From Candidatus Ozemibacter sibiricus (GTDB lineage: Bacteria > Muiribacteriota > Ozemobacteria > Ozemobacterales > Ozemobacteraceae): a stretch of DNA of 64,000 bases. A program made the position numbers and the translations under genes. Below are positions 17,005-25,081 of the stretch, one piece after another. A model generated the notes under the pieces. The model was given only the letters and a program-made list of their open reading frames with translations. It did not search any database and had not been told where the DNA came from. The stretch lies in the NCBI GenBank assembly GCA_003327425.1, contig QOQW01000025.1, positions 1 to 64,000 of the forward strand, given 5' to 3'. Numbering within the stretch: the stretch's first letter is position 1; every line of letters starts with the position of its first letter.

Positions 17005-18567
17005 TCAGCCCTTGACCAATTGCAGGTCAGCGGCCCGCAGGGCCGGCCGATTCTTCTTGCGATCGAAGCCCTCGACCACGGTGAACGACAGGATGGCCTC
17101 GGGGTGGCGGCCCTCTTCGGGCAGGTCGCGGGCGCGCGCGAAGATGGCGTCGCCGCCCGTCAGCGGCTTCAGGAAGGCGATATCGCGGTCGAGGTTGAGA
17201 TGGATGAGCCGGCCCTCGCGGCGTTGGCCGAGCGGTTGGGCCGGCGGCGGCGCGGTCGGGTCGGCGGCCGCCGGGGGCGGCCCGCCGGCCGGCGGCTCGC
17301 CGTCAGAGGCAGGGCGGTGATTCCAGACGGCGCGGGCCTGGCGCACCAGGTCGCTGCTCGCGGGGGCGGCGGTCACGCCATGGCGCAGGGCGGCTTGTTG
17401 CAGCGGTTCGGGCACCGGCCAGCCGCGTTCCTGGCGCAGCGTCAGGGCCAGAGCGACGTGGAGCGCGGCTTCGGCGGGCTGCTGGCGCCGTTCGGCGAGA
17501 TCGGCCATCAGGGCGAACAGGTTCACCTTGGCCGAGGGTTCGCCTGGGGCCAGCGCGGCGCGACAGGCGGCCTCCCAGGCGCGCTCGACCTCGCCGTGGC
17601 GAAAGGCGGTCTCGGCCAGGTCGGCCCAGATGTACCACGGGGCGCGGTGAGCGGTGACGAGGGCGTCCAGTTCCTGCAAGGCTTCGGGCAGACGGCCGGC
17701 GCCCACCAGGGCCTTGGCGGCCCAGCGGGGGAAATCGAGACGGCGGGGCCAGCTCGCGGCGGCTTCGAGCGCGAGGCGGCGGGCCTCATCCCAGGAGGCG
17801 AGGGCCAGATGAGCCCGGATGGCGGCGAGGTACCAACGCTCCCGATCGGCTGGCAGAGAGCGGCCTTGCCAGGTGCGGGGCTGGGCCGAGAGCTGCGCGG
17901 CCGGCACTTTGCGGCACCAGTCGAGGACGAGGTCCCAGCGATTGAGGGCGCGGGCCGCTTCGACCGCGGCGAAGAAGGCCACCCGCGCGGCGACATCGCC
18001 GGCGCCGGGCGCCAGCATCTCGTCGGCGAAGGTCAGGACGGTCATCCAGTCGCGGACGTCGAGGGCGGGCTTGAGGCCGACCGCGTAGACGGCCCAGGCG
18101 TATTCGCCGGCCAGCAGGGCGTGGGCAGGGAAGCGGGAGCGGGCGGGGGCGCACAGGTTGAGAGCGGTTTCGGGGTGACCGAGCCGCCGGTGGCAGTAGG
18201 CCAGGCGCCAGATCGCCTCGGGGTTGTCGGCGGCGTCGGGCAGACGCTCGAGGGCGGCGATGGCTTCGGCCAGACGGCCAGCGCGCCGATGGGCTTCCGC
18301 CGTCATCATCAAGAGGTGGGGGGGCAGGGCGGGCTGCCCCAGGGGCGAAGCGGCGTGCGATGCAGGGGGAAGAGGAGAGATGGCCGCGGAAGAATTCATG
18401 GCGGGAGGAGGGGGTGGAGGCGGATCAGGCTCGGCGGGCGGCACCACCCCGGCGGGCGGGCGGGGCCAGACTTCTTCGGCGGTAGAGGGCTGGCCAGCGG
18501 GCAGGGGCTTCTCTTCCAGTTCCAGATCGAGATCTTCGGCGAGATTCCAGGCAGGCAGGGGTTCCAT
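17005..18567 (-). CDS. TPR protein with C-terminal cold-shock-like domain, adaptation operon
   Basis: 520 aa from ATG 18565-18567, nine bases after AAGGAGG. N-terminal 55 residues are acidic and Pro-rich. Residues 75-400 are TPR-type helical pairs (HRRAGRLAEAIAALERLPDA, AHLALASWDEARRLALEAAA). After a Pro-rich linker, residues about 450-516 resemble a cold-shock OB fold: GRLIHLNLDRDIAFLKPL, GGDAIFARARDLPEEGR, LSFTVVEGFDRKKNRPALRA. The aromatic RNP residues are partly lost. Directly upstream of cas2, primase-polymerase and cas1 on the same strand, so it probably works in adaptation, perhaps feeding single-stranded nucleic acid to the polymerase (inference). I do not know a named family. Confidence 0.75.
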   Translation of the reverse strand: MEPLPAWNLAEDLDLELEEKPLPAGQPSTAEEVWPRPPAGVVPPAEPDPPPPPPPAMNSSAAISPLPPASHAASPLGQPALPPHLLMMTAEAHRRAGRLAEAIAALERLPDAADNPEAIWRLAYCHRRLGHPETALNLCAPARSRFPAHALLAGEYAWAVYAVGLKPALDVRDWMTVLTFADEMLAPGAGDVAARVAFFAAVEAARALNRWDLVLDWCRKVPAAQLSAQPRTWQGRSLPADRERWYLAAIRAHLALASWDEARRLALEAAASWPRRLDFPRWAAKALVGAGRLPEALQELDALVTAHRAPWYIWADLAETAFRHGEVERAWEAACRAALAPGEPSAKVNLFALMADLAERRQQPAEAALHVALALTLRQERGWPVPEPLQQAALRHGVTAAPASSDLVRQARAVWNHRPASDGEPPAGGPPPAAADPTAPPPAQPLGQRREGRLIHLNLDRDIAFLKPLTGGDAIFARARDLPEEGRHPEAILSFTVVEGFDRKKNRPALRAADLQLVKG

Positions 18568-18657
18568 GCGCACAAACCTCCTTCGAAGAATGGCCGCCGG
18601 GGCACCCGAGCAGGGCGACCCCGGCGGACGTCGACCGACACCGCGGTCTATTTTTTC

Positions 18658-18750
18658 ACAAGTGCTTGATGAGTTTGTCGTAGAGGGACTTGATCTTGAT
18701 CGCCAGATCGACGGCGTCTTTGATCTGTCGTAAGATGGAGCCGGCCATGC
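18658..18750 (-). CDS. 30-aa amphipathic peptide
   Basis: ATG 18748-18750 with AAAGGAGGTGACGC directly upstream, a near-ideal ribosome binding site. The peptide MAGSILRQIKDAVDLAIKIK continues for ten residues to TGA and would form one cationic amphipathic helix. First gene of the leftward adaptation transcript; 90 bases separate it from the TPR protein. Size and amphipathicity resemble membrane-active peptides, but it could equally be a leader peptide. Function unknown. Confidence 0.5.
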
Positions 18751-18791
18751 GTCACCTCCTTTCTCGGCCGGTCAGGCCCGGTGGTTGGTTC

Positions 18792-18834
18792 GTCGCCGGT
18801 TGGGCGACGGATCAGAAAAAGACTTTTTGCCAAA
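18792..18834 (-). promoter_or_regulatory. Shared motif plus hairpin, copy 1
   Basis: On the minus strand TTTGGCAAAAAGTC (18821-18834), then 12 bases downstream a perfect GTCGCC / GGCGAC stem (18792-18808), then the ribosome binding site of the 30-aa peptide. This would drive the adaptation operon. The rest of 18751-19100 shows no gene. Confidence 0.55.
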
Positions 18835-19100
18835 CCACGACCGACCATTTTGGTGGAGGGTGTTCGCCTTACGGAAGGCGGCCGACGGTCGAACCGGTGG
18901 GCGGCGGCGAAAAAGAGCCACGGGAAGCCCAAATGGAAGGGGTTGGCGCCACCGGATTTCGTCGAAGCTCTCAAGCGAGCTTTCTGAGGGAACCGGCCGC
19001 TGAGCGGATCCTCTTGGCGCGGTCGCTCAAGCTTGACCGATGAAGCGGCGGAGAAATTTCGGGGGTCCGGCTGTTCAAACGCTCCCCTACGCTTCATTCG

Positions 19101-20590
19101 CTTTCTCAATCCTCATTCACTCGAGGAGGGGATAAAAGAAATGCTCGGGCAGTTGTACGATTGCCTCAGTTGAAGTTTCAATCCTCATTCACTCGAGGAG
19201 GGGATGGAAAAACGTCAGCCTCTCCTCCTGGGACGAGGTCGTCGAGTTTCAATCCTCATTCACTCGAGGAGGGGGTGAAAGGTATATGGCTAAGATGTGG
19301 TTCGTCGGCGTCTGGACGTTTCAATCCTCATTCACTCGAGGAGGGGGTGAAAGGGAAGACATCTACGACACTGTAAGCGAAATTAAGGAAGTTTCAATCC
19401 TCATTCACTCGAGGAGGGGGTGAAAGAACGACGAAAAGGAGGCGCTCTGTAAGAGGATTCTGGTTTCAATCCTCATTCACTCGAGGAGGGGGTGAAAGGT
19501 CGGCTAAAAACAGCATCAATCGAAGTACTATCGAAAGTTTCAATCCTCATTCACTCGAGGAGGGGGTGAAAGCTGGGAGAAGGAAGCCGCTCGGCGCAAC
19601 GCCGAGCGCAAGTTTCAATCCTCATTCACTCGAGGAGGGGGTGAAAGCCGTCGGGCAGGCCCCGACCGAAATCCATGTCCAACCGGTTTCAATCCTCATT
19701 CACTCGAGGAGGGGGTGAAAGGCTCAGTCTGATACGGCGATGCGGATGTTGTCAGCTGTTTCAATCCTCATTCACTCGAGGAGGGGGTGAAAGGCGTGCC
19801 AGATCCCCCGCCTGAGCCGGTCGCAAAGCCTGGTTTCAATCCTCATTCACTCGAGGAGGGGGTGAAAGGCGTGCCAGATCCCCCGCCTGAGCCGGTCGCA
19901 AAGCCTGGTTTCAATCCTCATTCACTCGAGGAGGGGGTGAAAGAGAACGTCATTCTTGGCGGCAGGCCAGGGACTGGGAGTTTCAATCCTCATTCACTCG
20001 AGGAGGGGGTGAAAGTCAATTGCTGACTCGAGCTTTGCAGCGGTCGCCTAGTTTCAATCCTCATTCACTCGAGGAGGGGGTGAAAGCCCAAAACATTAGC
20101 GCCACCGTTGAGGTGGCCCGGGTTTCAATCCTCATTCACTCGAGGAGGGGGTGAAAGTATATGGCTGAATTCACCGGGGTCGGATGCGGTAGGTTGTTTC
20201 AATCCTCATTCACTCGAGGAGGGGGTGAAAGGCCAGGCAGTCGACGATGACTAACCGCCCCTCCCTCGTTTCAATCCTCATTCACTCGAGGAGGGGGTGA
20301 AAGGACCGCCACCATCAAACACCACGTTGCAGCGCAGGGGTTTCAATCCTCATTCACTCGAGGAGGGGGTGAAAGCAGCGAGTAAGAGTCCCCTTCCCTC
20401 CCCTCCCCCGTTTCAATCCTCATTCACTCGAGGAGGGGGTGAAAGGTTGAAGAATCTCACCCCGCATCCCGTATCGCTTCGTTTCAATCCTCATTCACTC
20501 GAGGAGGGGGTGAAAGTACATATCTCAAGGCCAGCCCCGGTGGCCAGACAAGACGTTTCAATCCTCATTCACTCGAGGAGGGGGTGAAAG
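19101..20590 (-). CRISPR. CRISPR array 2, about 21 repeats
   Basis: 36-nt repeats differ from array 1 at one position (CTCATTCACTC instead of CTCACTCACTC). The first repeats at 19101 and 19175 are degenerate (ending GGGGATAAAAG and GGGGATGGAAA), marking the trailer; the leader is at the right and transcription is leftward. Spacers are 34-40 nt. One repeat-spacer unit is duplicated exactly (spacers at 19794-19832 and 19869-19907, starting GCGTGCCAGATCCCCC). As in array 1 the plus strand of most spacers reads as an open, phage-like sense frame. Confidence 0.98.
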
Positions 20591-20795
20591 ACCACCCTCG
20601 AGGGGCGCTGATTGGAAGCGGGTGAGCGGACCAGTCAGCGTATACCTGGAGGGGACCCCCTGATTCTGTGCCCTCAAACTACCCGAAATCGACTCGGAAG
20701 TCAAGAGAAAATCCTCTCGCCGTCACGGCCGGCGCCTCAGCGTAAACCTTCACGAAATCATGCGGGTTGACGAGGGCACCGAAAGGTTACGCTGA
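20591..20795 (-). promoter_or_regulatory. Leader of array 2 with conserved element
   Basis: Same design as the array 1 leader: a half-site GTCAGCGTATACCTGG at 20634-20649 near the first repeat, then at 20737-20795 the block TCAGCGTAAACCTT, an interior containing ATGCGGGTTGACG and GGGCACCGAA, and AAGGTTACGCTGA. The outer arms form an almost perfect inverted repeat. Conserved between two arrays while neighbouring sequence is not, so it is probably functional. Confidence 0.75.
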
Positions 20796-21137
20796 GAAAC
20801 CGGTTGTTCTCTCATTCACAATATTGCGTGCACCAATTAACGCCGTATCCATCAATGTTTCAACAACGCCAACCAGGCCAATCTCAGGCTATTGTTCTGT
20901 CTTATGTCTGAGAAGCGCAAAATGCCCGTCATTAGAGGATTTTTCCTTATATATGACAGACAAGAATCCCAGTCCACGCATTCGGGCGTATCTATAGCCT
21001 ATACACCGCAAAAAGCGTGTCTCTATATGGCGGTCAATCAGCCATGGGAAAGATTCAATCCAGAGTCATGGTATGCACAAAAACATGCATCTTCCAAAAA
21101 TGGAACCAATGTTCATTGTTATTATCAAAAATCCGAT
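20796..21137. other. AT-richer gene-free stretch
   Basis: About 340 bases with visibly lower GC than the neighbourhood, between the array 2 leader and the DndD-like cassette. A 179-codon open frame crosses it (20892-21431) but has no ribosome binding site and runs into the real genes out of frame. Short A/T runs (TTATATAT near 20951) suggest promoter or upstream activating sequence for the array or the cassette. Confidence 0.4.
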
Positions 21138-21177
21138 TTTGGCAAAATTTCTTTTAGCGATGCGTCGTTCGCATCGC
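21138..21177 (+). promoter_or_regulatory. Shared motif plus hairpin, copy 5
   Basis: TTTGGCAAAATTTC (21138-21151) followed five bases later by a perfect GCGATGCG / CGCATCGC stem with a 5-base loop (21157-21177), then GGAGG and the ATG of the 75-aa gene. The only copy on the plus strand. Confidence 0.55.
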
Positions 21178-21210
21178 ACCTTTCGCATTCCGAACAGTTG
21201 GAGGTCACGC

Positions 21211-21438
21211 ATGCTTCCCCCTACTCCGGATCAACGCCAGGCCATCCTGGCGATCTGCCGACGGTTCGGCGTCTCCATCGCCCTGATCGAAAACCTGTTG
21301 CAGCTTCAACATCGCTATCGCAGCCACCTCAAACGTCGGGGCATCTTCGAGGAGATCCGACGCCTGCTCCGCACCAACCTGAACCAACCGCCCGTGCCGC
21401 TCGAAGCCGGCGCCACTCCCCTGGAGGCTGAACCATGA
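21211..21438 (+). CDS. 75-aa protein of the DndD-like cassette
   Basis: ATG at 21211 with GGAGG six bases upstream; its stop overlaps the DndD-like start (ATGA). Predicted helical throughout (ILAICRRFGVSIALIENLLQ, RRGIFEEIRRLLRTNL) with a Pro-rich tail. No family recognised. Tight coupling to an SMC-type ATPase suggests a small partner or DNA-binding subunit. Confidence 0.7.
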   Translation: MLPPTPDQRQAILAICRRFGVSIALIENLLQLQHRYRSHLKRRGIFEEIRRLLRTNLNQPPVPLEAGATPLEAEP

Positions 21439-23432
21439 GACTCCAAAAGCTGGAACTAGAACGATTCTGCCAGTTCCCTTCCCTGACCTTCACTTTCCCG
21501 GACATTCCAGGGCATCCCCTCACCATCATTCAAGGGAACAACGGGTTCGGCAAAAGCAACTTCCTCAAAGCCCTGCGAACCGCCCTGGAAGGTTTCCCTC
21601 GTCGCGAGGAAGAAGCGCGCCGGCTGATCCACCACCAACCAGGCCGCTCGCCCTTCGAACCGACCATCGTCCGCCTCTCCTTCGTCACCCCCGCCAACGA
21701 TTCGTATCTCATCGAGCGTTCCCTCGCCGTCCATCCGCGCACGCAGGAGCTGACCGCTCACCACCGACTCACCCTTCCCGATGGCACCATCCTCACCGAA
21801 GAGAAAGGCATCGAAGACTTTCTGCAAGAACTCCTGCCAATCGATCTTCTCGACTACTTCTTCTTCGACCTCGAAGAAGGGAGCACCTTGGATACCCTCT
21901 TGCAGTCGCATGAAGGCGGGTTCATCCTGGAGGCTCTCGAGAAGATCCTCGGGCTTCACCTCCATCAGCAACTCGCCCGCGACCTCGAGCAGGTCGGCCG
22001 CGAGCTCCGCCGCCAGGAAGCCGCCGAACGGCCCGATCCATCCCGCCTCGAAACCGAGCTGGAAGCGATCGAGACGAAGATCGACGCTCTGGAGCGCCGC
22101 CTCGACGACCTGCGCCAGAAGCGACGCCACCTCGACCAGAGGATCGAAGATCTGCGCCAGGACCAGCAACGTCTGCTGCACGGGTTCAACCCCCAGGTCG
22201 AGCAGCGCCGGACCGCCTTGCTGCAAGAGCGAACGCAGATCGAAACCAGCTTGCGCACCCTGCAAGAGCAATGGAAACTCGAACTGGAAGAGCGATTGCC
22301 CCTTCGCCTGATGCACGATCTGCTCCGCCAGGCCATCGACCTGGCCGAAGACGGCGCGGCCCGGTGGCAGGAATCGGAAGAGCGGGCGCGCCGCCGGCAA
22401 CTGGCCGAAGAGATCGCCGCCGCCCTGGCCCAGGGGGGCGAGCCGTGGAACAGCCCTCTGGATGCCACGGGAGAGATGGTCCTGTTCCAGCGTCTTCTGT
22501 CCATCCTCGGGCTCGAAGAAACCGACGACGGAGAGCCAGGTGCGCCGCCTCCCCTGACCGAAGCCGAGGTCAAGCACCTCAAGGCGGCCCTGGCCCGAGC
22601 GGTCGGCGGGCCGACCATCGCCGAGCTGCACGACCAGCGCGATCGCCACCAAGATCGGCTCCGCCGGATCGAAGCCGAACTGCCTGGCCTGATCGTCGAC
22701 ACCCAGGCACGCAAAGCCCTGGCCGAGAACATGCGCGACCTGGAAGAGGCCACCCAGGCGCGGGCCACCCTCAACAACACCGTGCAAGAGTTGCGGAAGG
22801 AACTGGACACGCGGCGAGCCCAGCATAAGGACCTGTTGGCCGAACGAGAGCGGATGCAGCAAGCGATGGCCGAGCAGCAACGGCGAGAGGCGGAGCAGGA
22901 TCTCCTGCGTCGCTTGCAGGCCGCCTTGGGCGAGATCACCGACACCCTCCGGCAGTCGCGGGTGAACGTCTTGCAAGACGAGGCCACGGCCGCTTTCCGC
23001 GCGATCACCAACAAACCGGGAATCTACGACCGGATCGTCCTCGATCCCCAGAGCCTCGATGCGCGCCTCTTCGACCGGACGGAACGCGAGGTGCCGAAAG
23101 ATCGTCTGTCGATTGGCGAAAAGACGGTGCTGGCCTTCTCGATTCTGCATGGGCTGCAACGCGCCTCGGCCTGGCAGATGCCGCTGGTGATCGAAGCGCC
23201 CTTGAAAGCGCTCGATCCGATCCATACCCGTCGGCTGCTCGAGCGGTTTCTGCCCACCCTTGGCGAGCAGGTCGTCCTGCTCATCAAGGAAGGCGACCTG
23301 CCCGCCGCGACCTGGGCGGCCCTGACCCCCCATCTGGCCGGGCGCTACGAATTGCAGCGGCCCGCCGCCGACCGTGAAGAGTCGACCCTGACGGCGCTCG
23401 CCGTCCACCCTACTCAGGAGGAAAGAGCATGA
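21435..23432 (+). CDS. DndD-like SMC/Rad50-type ATPase
   Basis: 665 aa. Walker A GNNGFGKS near 35-42, a coiled coil from about 180 to 500 rich in Glu/Arg/Gln, ABC signature LSIGEKTVLAFSIL near 558, and Walker B region MPLVIEAPLKALDPIHTRRL near 582. The arrangement matches DndD, the SMC-like ATPase of phosphorothioate DNA modification, and related defence ATPases. The Walker B ends in Glu-Ala where many relatives have Asp-Thr. No CxxC zinc hook was seen. Flanked by overlapping genes: a 75-aa protein before and a DndE-HerA fusion after. Confidence 0.85.
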   Translation: MRLQKLELERFCQFPSLTFTFPDIPGHPLTIIQGNNGFGKSNFLKALRTALEGFPRREEEARRLIHHQPGRSPFEPTIVRLSFVTPANDSYLIERSLAVHPRTQELTAHHRLTLPDGTILTEEKGIEDFLQELLPIDLLDYFFFDLEEGSTLDTLLQSHEGGFILEALEKILGLHLHQQLARDLEQVGRELRRQEAAERPDPSRLETELEAIETKIDALERRLDDLRQKRRHLDQRIEDLRQDQQRLLHGFNPQVEQRRTALLQERTQIETSLRTLQEQWKLELEERLPLRLMHDLLRQAIDLAEDGAARWQESEERARRRQLAEEIAAALAQGGEPWNSPLDATGEMVLFQRLLSILGLEETDDGEPGAPPPLTEAEVKHLKAALARAVGGPTIAELHDQRDRHQDRLRRIEAELPGLIVDTQARKALAENMRDLEEATQARATLNNTVQELRKELDTRRAQHKDLLAERERMQQAMAEQQRREAEQDLLRRLQAALGEITDTLRQSRVNVLQDEATAAFRAITNKPGIYDRIVLDPQSLDARLFDRTEREVPKDRLSIGEKTVLAFSILHGLQRASAWQMPLVIEAPLKALDPIHTRRLLERFLPTLGEQVVLLIKEGDLPAATWAALTPHLAGRYELQRPAADREESTLTALAVHPTQEERA

Positions 23433-24952
23433 TCGAACGTTCCCATACCAGCAAGCTGTGCAAGGTGCAGGCCGAGCTGATCAAAGGGCAGACCGGCCTG
23501 GAATTCCAGACGATCGAACGGCTGGCTTTGGCGCTGGCCCTGCGCGACCCCATCCAGACCATTCTGGAGCGGAACGATGACCGGGGCGGCCGCGCCTTCG
23601 AGTATGAGCATCTCGACCGGTTCGAGGGCCGCGAGGTATTCCGAAGCCTGCTGTCGATGCTCTGCCAGCGTTCTCTCCGGGATGGAGAGCTGATGGAGGT
23701 GGTCAGGCGCGCCATCAACCATGGGATGGACAAGCTGAAGACCATGCTGGAGCAGGCCGAGCAAAACTGGGAGCTGGTCTTGCGGCGCCTCGAACCGCCC
23801 CTGGTGACGGGTCGGCCCAGCGAGAGCGGCCACGACCTCGACGCCGGCGCCATTCCCCTGATCTCGGTGCAGATCGGCCGCTCGCCGGGCCACCCCGATC
23901 TGAACTGGACCCTGAATCGGGAAGAGGCGGGGCAGACCAACGCCAACCTGGCCATCATGGGCGTGCCCGGCACCGGCAAGAGCCAACTGCTGCTCTCGCT
24001 GCTGGCGCAGACCGCCCGCCAATCGCCCCGCACCGGCTTCCTGCTGCTCGACTACAAAGGCGACCTCCGCCGGCAGACCGCCTTCTTGCAGGCCACCGCC
24101 GCCAAGGTGCTCGACCTCGAGCAGGAGCCGTTCCCCCTGAACCCGCTGCACATCCCGGGCGGTTTTTCGCCGCTGCTGCTGCCCGAAGCCTTCGCCGACC
24201 TGTTTCGCAGCTTCCAACCCCGCATCGGCGACCTCCAGAAGACGTTGCTGGCCGACACCTACCGCGCGCTGGTCACCGCCGGCGAGCCGCTGACCTTCGG
24301 GCGGCTGGCCGATCGCTTGCAGGAGCGGTACGACCGCGAGAACAAACGGGCCGATCTCGCCGTCACCCTGGTCCGGCGCCTGGCCGAGCTCCGTCTGTTC
24401 GCCGAAGGCGAAAATCCGCCGGCCGAAGCGCTGTTGCGCCGTCGCCTGGTCATCGACCTGTCGCGACTGGAGGGCGTACGCGAGCTGGTGGCCTTCATCA
24501 TCCTGCATGCCTACCAGTTGGCGGTGCGGGGGCTGCCTGATGCCGTCTGGTCGCCCGACCGGCGCTGCCGGCACCTGCGCGCCATCGTAGCGGTGGACGA
24601 AGCGCACCATTACCTGCGGCGCCGCAGCCCGCCCCTGCCGAAGCTGGTGCGGGAAGGCCGCTCGAAAGGGGTGGCGGTGTGGCTGGCGTCGCAGAGCCCC
24701 GAGGATTTCCGGGGGCAACCCGAGTTCGAAGAGCTGCTGGGCAATGTCTTCGCGTTCCGGCTCGGGCAGCGCCCCAGCCTGCGCACGATCTGCGGCACCT
24801 TCCAGGTCGATACCCGGCAAGCCCGCCAGCTCGGCGATCAATTGGTCTCGCTGCCGCAATATCAAGCGATCACGACGGTCGCCCCGCCGGCCGGGTCAAG
24901 GGCGCACCAGATCACCATCCTCCCGTTCTGGGACCTTAAGGGTTTTTCCTGA
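23429..24952 (+). CDS. DndE-like domain fused to HerA/FtsK-type ATPase
   Basis: 507 aa, start overlapping the DndD-like stop (ATGA) behind AGGAGG. Residues about 8-45 (TSKLCKVQAELIKGQTGLEF..ERLALALALRDP) match the short helical DndE fold, which binds nicked DNA. The rest is a HerA-type hexameric translocase: Walker A GVPGTGKS near 178, LLLDYKGD, Walker B IVAVDEAHHYL near 387 and sensor VWLASQSPEDF. This suggests a DNA-tracking motor paired with the SMC-like ATPase. DndA, B and C (cysteine desulfurase and sulfur-transfer enzymes) are absent here, so phosphorothioation by this cassette alone is unlikely. Confidence 0.8.
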   Translation: MIERSHTSKLCKVQAELIKGQTGLEFQTIERLALALALRDPIQTILERNDDRGGRAFEYEHLDRFEGREVFRSLLSMLCQRSLRDGELMEVVRRAINHGMDKLKTMLEQAEQNWELVLRRLEPPLVTGRPSESGHDLDAGAIPLISVQIGRSPGHPDLNWTLNREEAGQTNANLAIMGVPGTGKSQLLLSLLAQTARQSPRTGFLLLDYKGDLRRQTAFLQATAAKVLDLEQEPFPLNPLHIPGGFSPLLLPEAFADLFRSFQPRIGDLQKTLLADTYRALVTAGEPLTFGRLADRLQERYDRENKRADLAVTLVRRLAELRLFAEGENPPAEALLRRRLVIDLSRLEGVRELVAFIILHAYQLAVRGLPDAVWSPDRRCRHLRAIVAVDEAHHYLRRRSPPLPKLVREGRSKGVAVWLASQSPEDFRGQPEFEELLGNVFAFRLGQRPSLRTICGTFQVDTRQARQLGDQLVSLPQYQAITTVAPPAGSRAHQITILPFWDLKGFS

Positions 24953-24957
24953 CAATT

Positions 24958-24977
24958 TGTAAGGGGAACCCCTTACA
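24958..24977. promoter_or_regulatory. Perfect 20-bp palindrome before cas10
   Basis: TGTAAGGGGAACCCCTTACA, five bases after the stop of the HerA-like gene and about 105 bases before cas10. It lacks a T-run, so an operator for module A seems more likely than a terminator. A second, weaker dyad (TTGCC...GGCAA) lies near 25003. Confidence 0.5.
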
Positions 24978-25081
24978 CCAAAAGGCCTACGCATCAATTT
25001 TGTTGCCAAGCGCGGCAAGGTCGTGGTAGCTGGGGGAAAACGCCGGCCCACCATTTCGTGTCGAGAGAGGGGATTTGCATC

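Noticed and set aside
9242-21151. Reading the shared motif as sigma54 promoters (TGGCAC-N5-TTGCW)
   Set aside because: The TTGGCA part is suggestive, but no copy has the GC and TTGC -12 element at the required spacing.
20892-21431. 179-codon plus-strand frame before the DndD-like cassette
   Set aside because: No ribosome binding site, second half is out of frame with the real 75-aa gene, composition not protein-like.
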